The notes beneath the pieces were generated by a model that saw nothing but the letters and a program-made list of their open reading frames with translations, made no database searches and was not told the DNA's origin. The position numbers and the translations under genes were made by a program. 64,000 nucleotides of DNA. Origin: Bacillota bacterium. Lineage in GTDB: Bacteria > Bacillota > Clostridia > Lachnospirales > Lachnospiraceae. The stretch covers positions 62,001 through 126,000 of the forward strand of contig JAEWJZ010000004.1 of assembly GCA_023386315.1 (NCBI GenBank), given 5' to 3'. Position 1 is the stretch's first letter; the number at the start of each line of letters is the position of its first letter. Shown one piece after another: positions 1 through 7,519 of the stretch.

Positions 1-285
1 CAGACTGATTCCAAATCCCATATTTCCATAAACTGAGACCACTGCAAGGAGTGTTCCATTCCCCTGTAATCGATTTATATAATCAAATAAAAAACAAGGG
101 ATTCTTTCCCCGTAAACCGGTATTGCCATAATTACTAAATCACTGTCAACTGTTATAATATCTTTTCGTTTATCCGGCAGAGTTATATCCGTAAAGTGGA
201 CCTTACCTTTTAAACCTTTTGAAATTGCTGTAACAATTGCTTTTGTTGTACCTGTAGCAGAAAAATAAATAATTTCTGTCTTCAT
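1..285 (-). CDS. Flavodoxin-domain protein, N-terminal part (gene runs off the window)
   Basis: The first 95 codons of a minus-strand gene; the rest lies left of position 1. The N-terminus has the flavodoxin FMN-phosphate loop (FSATGTT, about residues 8-14) and a second loop around VSVYGNMGFG. Family knowledge: this pattern occurs in EFR1-type proteins, a flavodoxin domain followed by a ferredoxin domain, which act as cytosolic electron carriers. The ferredoxin part would be outside the window, so the full architecture is unproven. The ATG is 18 nt after the stop of the GNAT gene at 304-723, so the two probably share a transcript. Confidence 0.75.
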   Translation of the reverse strand, partial: MKTEIIYFSATGTTKAIVTAISKGLKGKVHFTDITLPDKRKDIITVDSDLVIMAIPVYGERIPCFLFDYINRLQGNGTLLAVVSVYGNMGFGISL

Positions 286-303
286 ATTTTCACAATCCGC
301 TTC

Positions 304-723
304 CTAGATTTCTTTAATAAAAAACATCTCCATGGGTTGCTCATACCCTGGAATATTAATAATCAATCCACCGCTGTCTTTATATCCCATTTTTCTATAG
401 AAGTGCTGGGCATTTTCATCAACCTGCGTGGAAGTCATAAGCAATCCATACCCCATCGTCTTCATATCTTTTTCCCAATACTCCATTAATTTTCTTCCAT
501 AACCCTTACCCTGACTCTCAAAATCCACATAGAGCATGGTGCAAAATGGGGTATTGTCCCAAAAAAGATTATATCTTAACAAACCTGCAGGAACATTATT
601 TTCAAATAAGACATACCCCATTTTGTCCCTGATCTTTTTCTCAAATTCACTCTCCGGCAAATGCTTATCCAGTTTGAACCAGAAAGCTCTGTCTTCTTCC
701 TGTACACATCTTATACTAACCAT
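304..723 (-). CDS. GNAT family N-acetyltransferase
   Basis: A 139-aa protein of usual single-domain GNAT length. The acetyl-CoA pyrophosphate loop is visible as QGKGYGRKLM (about residues 71-80), preceded by a hydrophobic strand (TMLYVDFE) and followed by the C-terminal NAQHFYRKMGYK stretch typical of GNATs. The start ATG follows a GGGG stretch at good spacing. It probably acetylates a small-molecule amine or a protein N-terminus; the substrate cannot be read from sequence. It lies just upstream of the flavodoxin gene on the same strand. Confidence 0.85.
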   Translation of the reverse strand: MVSIRCVQEEDRAFWFKLDKHLPESEFEKKIRDKMGYVLFENNVPAGLLRYNLFWDNTPFCTMLYVDFESQGKGYGRKLMEYWEKDMKTMGYGLLMTSTQVDENAQHFYRKMGYKDSGGLIINIPGYEQPMEMFFIKEI

Positions 724-762
724 AATAGACCCCTACCGCTTATCGCATATCCCAAACAAAAA

Positions 763-1413
763 TTATTGAATTCTCCAATACACCCCATTAGGCATCTTAC
801 ATAGATAACCAGGATTTTTTTCTTTTACCTCACCCGTATCAATATCTCTGATAACAATATTTTCATGATACTCAGGATCTTCCCACCACTCGGAAAAATA
901 AAGATCATTTCCCTCACGGAAAAGCAGGCTCTCCGTATCCCCTATCTCTATTCTTTTATTTTCCGGCCAGACAATTTCGTACACTCCATCGTTCCCAGTC
1001 CTCGTCAGCATAAGAGGCGATACTTTTAACATCAGATTATAGCAATCATCCACAATTTCTAAGGGCAATTCTTTTATAATTTCAAGCCTCTGGCTATGTG
1101 GGAAATAGCTGTATATCTGTATTTTTTGTTTGGAAAAATCAACCTCTAAAAAATAAAAAGCTCCCCTGTCCCAGACAGGGCGTTCAATATATACATTCTC
1201 CTTTTGTTTAAATGGGCTGTAAACCCGCCCTTCCGGATAATGAATCAGGTGGCACACCGTACCGGAATATCTCTCTCCGGATTTTACTATTTCCTCTGCC
1301 TCGTATAAATCACAAGAGCTGTTATTGCTTTCTTTGCAATAAAACCATTCGAAGGTACCCTCTATCGATTCTGGATACGAATCCGATATACCTTCAATTT
1401 TAATTACATTCAT
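763..1413 (-). CDS. Hypothetical protein, beta-rich
   Basis: About 216 aa with no family I recognise. It is rich in aromatic and acidic residues, has many short alternating beta-like segments (for example AFYFLEVDFSKQKIQIYSYF), and has no signal peptide or membrane helix. The ATG at 1413 (MNVIKIEG) is preferred because a GGGGG stretch lies 7 nt upstream; ATGs at 1419 and 1434 are in frame but overlap or precede that site. Codon use and RBS support a real gene. It sits in a run of minus-strand accessory enzymes; no role can be assigned. Confidence 0.6.
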   Translation of the reverse strand: MNVIKIEGISDSYPESIEGTFEWFYCKESNNSSCDLYEAEEIVKSGERYSGTVCHLIHYPEGRVYSPFKQKENVYIERPVWDRGAFYFLEVDFSKQKIQIYSYFPHSQRLEIIKELPLEIVDDCYNLMLKVSPLMLTRTGNDGVYEIVWPENKRIEIGDTESLLFREGNDLYFSEWWEDPEYHENIVIRDIDTGEVKEKNPGYLCKMPNGVYWRIQ

Positions 1414-1466
1414 TCTCATTCCCCCGTTTAACATTTTACTATTTGAAAATCTAAGAAAATATAAAT

Positions 1467-2228
1467 CTACTTTCGCAAGATTATCATACTATGCAGGCTA
1501 TATCCTAACAGACTCTTATCCTCACATGTCTTCAAATGAAATTGATACCACTTGCTAAAATTCTCCTCATCAGCATTATTAATTTTACTGGAAAGTAAGT
1601 AGTTTATCCCATCTACAGCGATATGTGAAACAATATTGGTGTGAAAACTTAATGCCATCTCCTCCATTTGATGAGGGGCCATATACAGGAATAGTCCGTC
1701 ATTGGTTTTATTATCAAACCATTTGTCCGCCTCGTCCATGTTCTTTAAACCATCATCCAACCCGGAAATTACACCAGCCATCGTATTGATATAAGAAACA
1801 GCCAGCAATCCGTCCGGTTTTAATACACGCAGGCATTCTTTCATTATGCGGGGTCTTTTCTCATCATCAGTATGATAAAAAGCCCCCATACATAAAACTA
1901 CATCAAAACTTTCGTTACTAAACCTGGTAAGATCCAGCATACTTCCGACATAAATATCTTTTAATACAGGATTATTCTTTTGCTTGCCCCTGATAACCTC
2001 AATATTACCAGGAACTATATCTCCTGCAACAACTTTATATCCCAACTCAGCTAAAGGAAAAGCATAATTTCCTGTCCCCGCACAGCCGTCTAATACCAAA
2101 GACTCTTTTTTAATATATTTCTTTAAATAATGCATACTGGTCAGCCATTCTATTTTATGACTATTGTTTCTAAACAACCTTCCTTCTTCGTCGTATGCTT
2201 TATAATAATTAATAATATCCTGATCCAT
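1467..2228 (-). CDS. Class I SAM-dependent methyltransferase
   Basis: About 253 aa with a Rossmann-type methyltransferase core: motif I as DGCAGTGNYAFPLAELGY, motif II ending in AGDIVPGN, and a motif IV/post region CMGAFYHTDDEKRPRIMKE followed by CLRVLKPDGLLAVSY. This is the Methyltransf_11/25 pattern for small-molecule substrates. The ATG at 2228 is preferred over the longer in-frame start at 2261, because TAGGGGAT lies about 8 nt upstream. A second methyltransferase (2799-3581) and a P-loop protein sit directly upstream on the same strand. The acceptor substrate is unknown. Confidence 0.85.
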   Translation of the reverse strand: MDQDIINYYKAYDEEGRLFRNNSHKIEWLTSMHYLKKYIKKESLVLDGCAGTGNYAFPLAELGYKVVAGDIVPGNIEVIRGKQKNNPVLKDIYVGSMLDLTRFSNESFDVVLCMGAFYHTDDEKRPRIMKECLRVLKPDGLLAVSYINTMAGVISGLDDGLKNMDEADKWFDNKTNDGLFLYMAPHQMEEMALSFHTNIVSHIAVDGINYLLSSKINNADEENFSKWYQFHLKTCEDKSLLGYSLHSMIILRK

Positions 2229-2281
2229 AAGCTTATCCCCTAATCTGATATTACTTGCCACACATAGGATTTTGTTTCATA

Positions 2282-2758
2282 TCATTCTGTAACTTTTAAA
2301 TAGTAACATATTTTATCACCCTTTTCCCGCTGTTTATTCCACGTATTTTCTATGGCATCCTTAACATTTTTTGCATCCCGAAAAGCAGCTCCTCTTTTTT
2401 TACAATGCTCCGCAAGCAGTTCGTCACTTATGTCCAGATATACAATCACTTCACAATCCAAAAGTATCAGAGTAAATAATGGATGCCCCGCTTTAACCGT
2501 TACTCTTTCTCTTACCAGCCTGCCTGCAAAATTCCCAATTTCTTTCGTCCATGGTTTCTGGCAGATATAAGCTTCCTCTTCTTTGGTCAATTGGGGCCAC
2601 AATTCATTATCCATATCCACGGTTCCTGGAATCTGCTCATGTAATGTTGACTTGCCACAGCAAGTGGTCGCCAATATGCAGATTCGATCCTTTTTATGTT
2701 TCTCAAATATTGTATTTAAAGAATTTATGGTATCTTTCGCAGATGTTTTTATTGACAT
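2282..2758 (-). CDS. P-loop NTPase / small-molecule kinase-like protein
   Basis: A 158-aa single-domain protein. Residues about 27-40 (ICILATTCCGKSTL) form a P-loop whose first glycine is replaced by alanine (A-x4-GKST). VDMDNELW follows as a likely substrate or Mg region, and EVIVYLDIS is a typical core strand of the shikimate/adenylate kinase fold. The C-terminal half is helical with a basic stretch (HCKKRGAAFRD), as in lid regions. It resembles short kinase-like proteins found singly in Firmicutes; the substrate is unknown. An AGGAA-type RBS precedes the start. It lies between two methyltransferase genes. Confidence 0.6.
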   Translation of the reverse strand: MSIKTSAKDTINSLNTIFEKHKKDRICILATTCCGKSTLHEQIPGTVDMDNELWPQLTKEEEAYICQKPWTKEIGNFAGRLVRERVTVKAGHPLFTLILLDCEVIVYLDISDELLAEHCKKRGAAFRDAKNVKDAIENTWNKQREKGDKICYYLKVTE

Positions 2759-2798
2759 TTTTATCTGTTCCTTTCTTCCTGCCTATACACAATTAAGC

Positions 2799-3581
2799 CT
2801 ACGGTTTCCTTGCAAGCTGTAAATCAATCGTATCATATATAGTAATTTTACCGCCCAAATTATCTATAGCAGATTCAATTTCAGAAAAGAACTTATTTCT
2901 TGTACACTCTTCGATTGCTATATGATCGGAATAAGTGCCAAGAAGAGATGTATATTCTTTAGCAGTAAATGTTCTTGTTCTATGATATAATTTGAAACTT
3001 ATATCAATAAAGCCATATTTCTGAGCTATATCAGCACGTTTTTCAGCATCAGTTTCACTGTATTCATCATCACTTAGAGTACCAGGCATATATACAGAAT
3101 AAATCTTCTGAAGAGCTTCATGTATTTCCTCTCTCCCTTTATCTTTATACGGGTGATTGGCAAAGCGGGCAAAAACACCACCACTTTTTAACAGATTAAA
3201 AACCTTTTGGTATCCAACCTCCTCTGGTATCCAATGAAATGCCGATGCTGAATATATTAAATCACATGTATTATCATCGCATACAAAGTCCTCAAACTTT
3301 GCCGTCACCGTTGAAAACTGAGGATATTCCCTGAATTTTTTACGGCATAATTCAGCTAAATTCGAACCATACTCCACAGCTGTCAGGTAACATCCTGTTT
3401 TTAAAATCGGCAATGTTGCCTGGCCTCCCCCAATTCCAACTTCCACAACATTACTTGTCTTATTAATTGGAATATAATTAAAAATATCCTCGTATAACTC
3501 CGGAACATACCCCGGACGCATTTTTTCATACTTTTCTGCCTCAGTATTAAAGGTCCACTCCAATCCATGAATCACTGACAT
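2799..3581 (-). CDS. Class I SAM-dependent methyltransferase
   Basis: 260 aa. Motif I reads VVEVGIGGGQATLPIL, the acidic end of strand 2 is AVEYG, and LIYSASAFHWIPEE is the conserved post-motif found in ubiE- and trans-aconitate-methyltransferase-like proteins, followed by FNLLKSGGVFARFANH. The ATG is preceded by AGGAGG at 5 nt, a clear start. It heads a minus-strand run with the P-loop gene and the methyltransferase at 1467. The acceptor is unknown; a small acid or polyketide-like substrate is only a guess from the subfamily. Confidence 0.85.
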   Translation of the reverse strand: MSVIHGLEWTFNTEAEKYEKMRPGYVPELYEDIFNYIPINKTSNVVEVGIGGGQATLPILKTGCYLTAVEYGSNLAELCRKKFREYPQFSTVTAKFEDFVCDDNTCDLIYSASAFHWIPEEVGYQKVFNLLKSGGVFARFANHPYKDKGREEIHEALQKIYSVYMPGTLSDDEYSETDAEKRADIAQKYGFIDISFKLYHRTRTFTAKEYTSLLGTYSDHIAIEECTRNKFFSEIESAIDNLGGKITIYDTIDLQLARKP

Positions 3582-3700
3582 AGAATCCTCCTAACAGATA
3601 TTTGAGCTAAAACATCTAAATTACTTATGTGTAAGCTTATCATTTTTATCCATATATTTCCATAGACATTATATAATTCTTTCACTTTATGTAATGTGAA

Positions 3701-3728
3701 AAGACCTCACACTCTTATGTGAAGTCTT
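3701..3728 (-). terminator. Hairpin terminator of the subtilase gene (copy 1 of a twin pair)
   Basis: A 28-nt imperfect palindrome: AAGAC...GTCTT outer stem and CACA/TGTG inner stem around a 6-nt loop. On the minus strand it is followed by TTTT, so it fits an intrinsic terminator 32 nt after the peptidase stop. It matches the hairpin at 5956-5983 at 26 of 28 positions. Confidence 0.7.
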
Positions 3729-3760
3729 CATTCACCACCAACCTATTACCAAACTAAATG

Positions 3761-5485
3761 TTATTTCTTCCTAAGTTTAAGAAAAGTATCATAGATATCC
3801 AAAATTCCATAACCCCATTCAGTATTGGGGTATTGAATTTCATGACTTCTAAAAACCCCATCTATTAGAAACTGTTTTACGTCGATACCCGTCATAAAAG
3901 GGTATTCCTTTCGAATGATACCCCACTCTAAAAGCATCGCAGCAACACCTGTAGTTTCTGCCGCAGCCAGGCTTGTTCCTGACTTAAATATCTCTCCAAA
4001 TGTTGTTGGACAATAAATAGAAACCCCGGGAGCTGCTAAATCTGGTTTTATCATGTTATTACGTGTATAACCTCTGCCAGCATAAATATAAATACCATTA
4101 TTATGGTGATCATATGCAGTGACAGTAATTGGAAGTTGAGCATCACCTGGTGATGTCAATGTAGTTTCAGGAGTTTTTTCTTCGAATTCTGTAAATTCAC
4201 CTGAACTGCTTATTTGGGTGGATTCTTTTAAAAAGCCACTCATTGGAATCCAGACATGAAAACCAGAAGACATATAATCTCCAGTACCATAAACATCAAT
4301 TGACCATCGACCAGGCGCAGGATTATCAAAGCATATAAGTATAAGAGGATCGCCTGTATGTGGTTCTACATTATAATATTCAATAATTACAGTTGTATTT
4401 TCAAAATAGAATTTTTTCACCACCCTATCTATACCTGCTGGTATTAGATCAAGTCTATCACCAGTTGGAGAGCTTATGCCAACAAAATAATGAGCTGGTG
4501 ATTTTCCCCAGATTTCAATGCTGAAATTTTTTTCATTTTCTGCAATCCTTAAAAATACTGATTTTTTATACTCAGTAATGCCTTCATTCTTTTCAGCATA
4601 AAAGTAATGATGTCCAGCTAAATTTTCTTGACCTGCTGCCACAATAATGGCTACACCTTGTCTAATTGAAAGATCAGAAAGCATTCGACATAATGTATTT
4701 AACCCATCATGTGATCCTTGATTTGTACCAACCGCAACGCAAATTGCGATTGGACGATTCAACTTTCTTGCAGTGTTGAATAAATATTGTATACCAAACA
4801 TGATATCATCTTCTTGATAAGATAGAGTATCTTCTGGTGTTGGATAAATGTGTTTCATAGTTGTTTTTGCTGGTTTTAGCTTTACAATGACATATTCGGC
4901 GTATGGTGCAACTCCTCGAAAAGTACCAATATCTGAACCTCCAGAAAGAGCAGCTATTCTAGTTCCATGCCCTTGTTCATCTGTTGAAGGAACAATAGAA
5001 TAAGGACTTTCATTTTTTAGTGCAAAGTTTATTTGGTTTCTTGTATATTCAGTTCCATAATAAAAAATATCCTTTGATGCATCCATATTTTCAATTGATT
5101 GATCCCATATAGATATAATTCTAGTGGTTTGATCGTTATATTGAAAGATTGGATTTATATATTCAATTCCTGTATCAATAAAACCTAGTAATACTCCTTG
5201 GCCTTTTAAAGCAAAATTTGGAATATTCTGTATTTTATCTACCTTCATTGCTTCTAAATTAGTTAAATCAAGTAATCCAAATAGTCTTGGTAATACAGGA
5301 TATCTATTATCAATAGGGTTTTCCTTTGCTTTATCAATAGGAAGATAAATAACCGCATCTCTGTCGTTTATGTTATTAATCACACCACCAACTGATTCCG
5401 CATACTGTTCATTAAAAACATTAGGTTCTATAAATAAATTTATATAATCATTGCTTATTATTTTTTTTCTATTTTCTTCTGTCAT
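3761..5485 (-). CDS. S8 family serine peptidase, Csp-like (clostridial germination-protease type)
   Basis: 574 aa, subtilisin fold. The triad is complete: Asp104 in GFIDTGIEY, His173 in EQGHGTRI and Ser505 in SGTSLAAAE. A long insert of about 200 residues separates His from Ser (jelly-roll region around 280-430), as in the CspA/B/C family of Clostridia, and the N-terminal 90 residues look like a prodomain. There is no signal peptide. Family knowledge: Csp proteases process spore-cortex hydrolases, but many clostridial genomes carry orphan Csp-like subtilases of unknown role. It stands alone between two twin hairpins. It is not near the lanthipeptide genes, so a leader-peptidase role is unlikely. 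Confidence 0.85.
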   Translation of the reverse strand: MTEENRKKIISNDYINLFIEPNVFNEQYAESVGGVINNINDRDAVIYLPIDKAKENPIDNRYPVLPRLFGLLDLTNLEAMKVDKIQNIPNFALKGQGVLLGFIDTGIEYINPIFQYNDQTTRIISIWDQSIENMDASKDIFYYGTEYTRNQINFALKNESPYSIVPSTDEQGHGTRIAALSGGSDIGTFRGVAPYAEYVIVKLKPAKTTMKHIYPTPEDTLSYQEDDIMFGIQYLFNTARKLNRPIAICVAVGTNQGSHDGLNTLCRMLSDLSIRQGVAIIVAAGQENLAGHHYFYAEKNEGITEYKKSVFLRIAENEKNFSIEIWGKSPAHYFVGISSPTGDRLDLIPAGIDRVVKKFYFENTTVIIEYYNVEPHTGDPLILICFDNPAPGRWSIDVYGTGDYMSSGFHVWIPMSGFLKESTQISSSGEFTEFEEKTPETTLTSPGDAQLPITVTAYDHHNNGIYIYAGRGYTRNNMIKPDLAAPGVSIYCPTTFGEIFKSGTSLAAAETTGVAAMLLEWGIIRKEYPFMTGIDVKQFLIDGVFRSHEIQYPNTEWGYGILDIYDTFLKLRKK

Positions 5486-5643
5486 TTTTTATTCCTATTG
5501 ATTTTTTTGTTATTTTATATTATGAGTTTTATAAACTTGTGTGCAAAGATTTAAAATCAAAATCTGTTATAAAGATATGTTAGGTAACTAAAATATCATA
5601 GATTCATATAATGTAATAAAATCTCACAGCAATAGAGGATTAC

Positions 5644-5829
5644 ATGGACGAGTATAAGCAGTTAGATTGTAAACTGGATAATAATTATGCAAAACAGGAG
5701 CAATGTTATAAATGTTTGTATGCACAACAACGTTGTCCTGCTATTTGTCCTTTTGATCAAACCCAATGCTTACTAACAGCAGGTCATTGGGGCAAGCATA
5801 AGTGTGTCCAAGGTCATGAATGGTTTTAA
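5644..5829 (+). CDS. Small cysteine-rich, probable zinc-binding protein
   Basis: 61 aa with eight cysteines, including CYKC (about 21-24) and CPAIC (31-35), and a C-terminal C-x-L-x2-GHWGKHKC-x2-GHEW pattern. Cys and His pairs with this spacing suggest one or two zinc sites; the CxLxxGHxGxHxCxxGHxW pattern recurs in small zinc-ribbon-like proteins. A GAGGA stretch precedes the ATG, supporting translation. It is the only plus-strand gene between the subtilase and rpsR, and is flanked on both sides by the twin hairpins. Function unknown. Confidence 0.55.
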   Translation: MDEYKQLDCKLDNNYAKQEQCYKCLYAQQRCPAICPFDQTQCLLTAGHWGKHKCVQGHEWF

Positions 5830-5955
5830 TTACCTTTCGTTATCCTGTAATATATACAGAGATATCTTATGTAAACAGGCCCTGTGTCAATAGTTGAGGC
5901 GTGGTTTCTGTTGGAACCCGCCCCTTTACTGACCGAAGAAATAATTACAATAAAA

Positions 5956-5983
5956 AAGACCCCACACTCTCATGTGAAGTCTT
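5956..5983 (-). terminator. Hairpin terminator (copy 2 of the twin pair)
   Basis: Differs from 3701-3728 at only two positions. On the minus strand it is followed by TTTTTT, which fits termination of the rpsF-ssb-rpsR operon. The rest of 5830-6097 holds only a short hairpin at 6081-6095 (CCTTAT-AAA-ATAAGG) just after the rpsR stop; I see no gene there. Confidence 0.65.
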
Positions 5984-6097
5984 TCTATATCACTAAATTC
6001 TCTCCCCAGCCAGTAAATTGTCTGGAAATATCATCCCGATTTGAGTATATTTAATTAAATCCGTTACCCTATCCGCAAACCCTTATAAAATAAGGAT

Positions 6098-6364
6098 TTA
6101 CTCCATAGTGTAAGGCATAAGAGCGATATGTCTAGCTCTCTTAATAGCAACAGTCAGTGCTCTCTGATGCTTAGCACAGTTGCCAGTGATACGTCTGGGA
6201 AGAATTTTTCCTCTTTCAGACACGTATCTTTTTAATTTATTTACATCTTTATAATCGATAACGCCATTCTTCTCGCCGCAGAATACGCATACTTTTTTTC
6301 TTCTGCGCATGCCGCCTCTTCTCATCTTAGCGCCATCAGCTTTATCATTCCTGTTAAATGCCAT
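6098..6364 (-). CDS. rpsR: 30S ribosomal protein S18
   Basis: 88 aa, the normal length for S18. The core from about residue 25 ([10 protein letters not shown]) through [19 protein letters not shown], the [22 protein letters not shown] block and the tail IALMPYT is diagnostic. The N-terminus is basic ([11 protein letters not shown]). S18 binds the 30S platform as a heterodimer with S6, whose gene rpsF is two genes upstream. It is the third gene of the conserved rpsF-ssb-rpsR operon; the gap to ssb is 20 nt. Confidence 0.98.
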   Translation of the reverse strand: MAFNRNDKADGAKMRRGGMRRRKKVCVFCGEKNGVIDYKDVNKLKRYVSERGKILPRRITGNCAKHQRALTVAIKRARHIALMPYTME

Positions 6365-6384
6365 TGGTATACCTCCTGTTAGAT

Positions 6385-6837
6385 TTAGTTGAATGGAAGT
6401 CCTTCGTCTTCGACTCCATCCGGGATATTCATAAATCCATCGCCGATTGCACTGGAGGGAGCTGGTCTGGAGGTTGGCTGATAGCCGCCGCCTTCGCCTG
6501 GAGCGCCGCCCTTGCTGTCTGCGAATTCCTGATCTTCTACAACAATATCGGTTGTATATACTTTAACGCCGTCTTTATTCGTATAACTTCCAGTCTGGAT
6601 CCTTCCGGAAATCAGTACTCTCATACCCTGACGGAAATACTTCTCCGCAAACTCACCTGCTCTGTCAAATGCAACGCAGTTGATAAAATCAGCGGTCTGC
6701 TCATTGCCGTCCTGACTTCTGCGGCTTCTGCGATCAACAGCAAGGGTATACCTTGCAATGGCCATAGCACGCTCGCCCTGGGAATATCTTACTTCTGGAT
6801 CACGGGTCAATCTGCCCATAAGGATTACTCTGTTCAT
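6385..6837 (-). CDS. ssb: Single-stranded DNA-binding protein
   Basis: 150 aa. The N-terminal OB fold ([18 protein letters not shown] ... [20 protein letters not shown]) spans about residues 1-105. A Gly/Pro/Ser-rich disordered linker follows, ending in the acidic tip EDEGLPFN, the peptide through which bacterial SSB recruits repair and replication proteins. It coats single-stranded DNA as a tetramer. It lies between rpsF and rpsR with gaps of about 20 nt, in the standard Firmicutes arrangement. Confidence 0.98.
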   Translation of the reverse strand: MNRVILMGRLTRDPEVRYSQGERAMAIARYTLAVDRRSRRSQDGNEQTADFINCVAFDRAGEFAEKYFRQGMRVLISGRIQTGSYTNKDGVKVYTTDIVVEDQEFADSKGGAPGEGGGYQPTSRPAPSSAIGDGFMNIPDGVEDEGLPFN

Positions 6838-6859
6838 ACGATCACGCTTTCTTTATCTA

Positions 6860-7147
6860 TTATGCTTCTTGTTTCACGCATAAGTATCTGATAACCGGCT
6901 CCATAATACGAACGTTTTCTTCTAATTCGTTCGGTGTTGTGGACGCGCCATCAAATTTGATGAAGTAGTAGAATCCTTCTTTCATTTTCTGAATTTCGTA
7001 AGCTAATCTCTTCTTACCCCATTCATCAACGCCTGTTACAGTGCCGCCGAAACGAGTAATGTAACCATTAATTTTTTCCATGGCAGCTGCTCTCTCTTCA
7101 TCTTCGAGCTTTGCGTTCAGAACAACGGTTAATTCATATTTGTTCAT
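6860..7147 (-). CDS. rpsF: 30S ribosomal protein S6
   Basis: 95 aa, normal S6 length. Diagnostic segments are MNKYELTVVLNAKLEDEE, GTVTGVDEWGKKRLAYEI and GFYYFIKFDG, with a C-terminal IMEPVIRYLCVK. It is the first gene of the rpsF-ssb-rpsR operon, with an AAGGAGG RBS ahead of the ATG, a structured leader (7157-7201) and a strong promoter (7225-7253). The leader geometry suggests autogenous control by the S6:S18 complex. Confidence 0.98.
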   Translation of the reverse strand: MNKYELTVVLNAKLEDEERAAAMEKINGYITRFGGTVTGVDEWGKKRLAYEIQKMKEGFYYFIKFDGASTTPNELEENVRIMEPVIRYLCVKQEA

Positions 7148-7156
7148 GCTTGTTTA

Positions 7157-7201
7157 CCTCCTTGTGGTCTCTGGCCCCTGCCTTCAGTTACAGGAGCAAG
7201 G
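7157..7201 (-). promoter_or_regulatory. Structured rpsF leader, probable S6:S18-binding RNA
   Basis: In the minus-strand transcript a CCTTG segment (7197-7201) pairs with CAAGG (7160-7164) that overlaps the rpsF SD. Inside it GCTCCTG (7191-7197) can pair with CAGGGGC (7174-7180). SD sequestration just upstream of rpsF is the known layout of the S6:S18 leader motif. The fold was drawn by eye. Confidence 0.55.
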
Positions 7202-7224
7202 ATTAATATATGTCACGGTACAAT

Positions 7225-7253
7225 ATTATACCGGAAATCTTTGATAAAAGCAA
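7225..7253 (-). promoter_or_regulatory. Sigma-A promoter of the rpsF operon
   Basis: The -35 is TTGCTT (7248-7253) and the -10 is TATAAT (7225-7230), with an exact 17-bp spacer. The start site would fall about 70 nt upstream of rpsF, leaving room for the leader. Confidence 0.8.
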
Positions 7254-7298
7254 GTCCTTTTCCCACTTTCAGCACATTTTTCTTTTTTTATAAGGTTT

Positions 7299-7496
7299 TT
7301 ATGACTTTGGCTGTCCATCTTTCCCCTTTAATCCCCTGGTATTCTTCTCTACCAGCTTCCTGGGTACCATAATCATATGACCGCAGCCCATGCATTTCAA
7401 ACGAAAATCAGCCCCAACACGCAGGATTTCCCATTCCTGACTCCCGCATGGATGCTGCTTTTTTAATTTTACAACATCTCCAACTTCATAAATCAT
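7299..7496 (-). CDS. DUF951 family protein
   Basis: 65 aa. Diagnostic residues are YEVGDVVKLKKQHPCGSQEW, EILRVGADFRLKCMGCGH and the basic tail. The Cys at HPCGS plus CMGCGH suggest a small zinc-binding or nucleic-acid-binding beta barrel, but the function of DUF951 (YyzM-like) is not established. The ATG at 7496 is preferred over an in-frame GTG three codons earlier, because AGGTG is correctly spaced from the ATG and overlaps the GTG. It lies upstream of the rpsF promoter, next to the aldo/keto reductase gene. Confidence 0.9.
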   Translation of the reverse strand: MIYEVGDVVKLKKQHPCGSQEWEILRVGADFRLKCMGCGHMIMVPRKLVEKNTRGLKGKDGQPKS

Positions 7497-7519
7497 ACCA
7501 TACACCTGTCCCGTACGCG

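Noticed and set aside
3761..5485. The subtilase as the leader peptidase (LanP) of the lanthipeptide
   Set aside because: It is 13 kb from the lan cluster, has no secretion signal, and LanT carries its own intact C39 peptidase.
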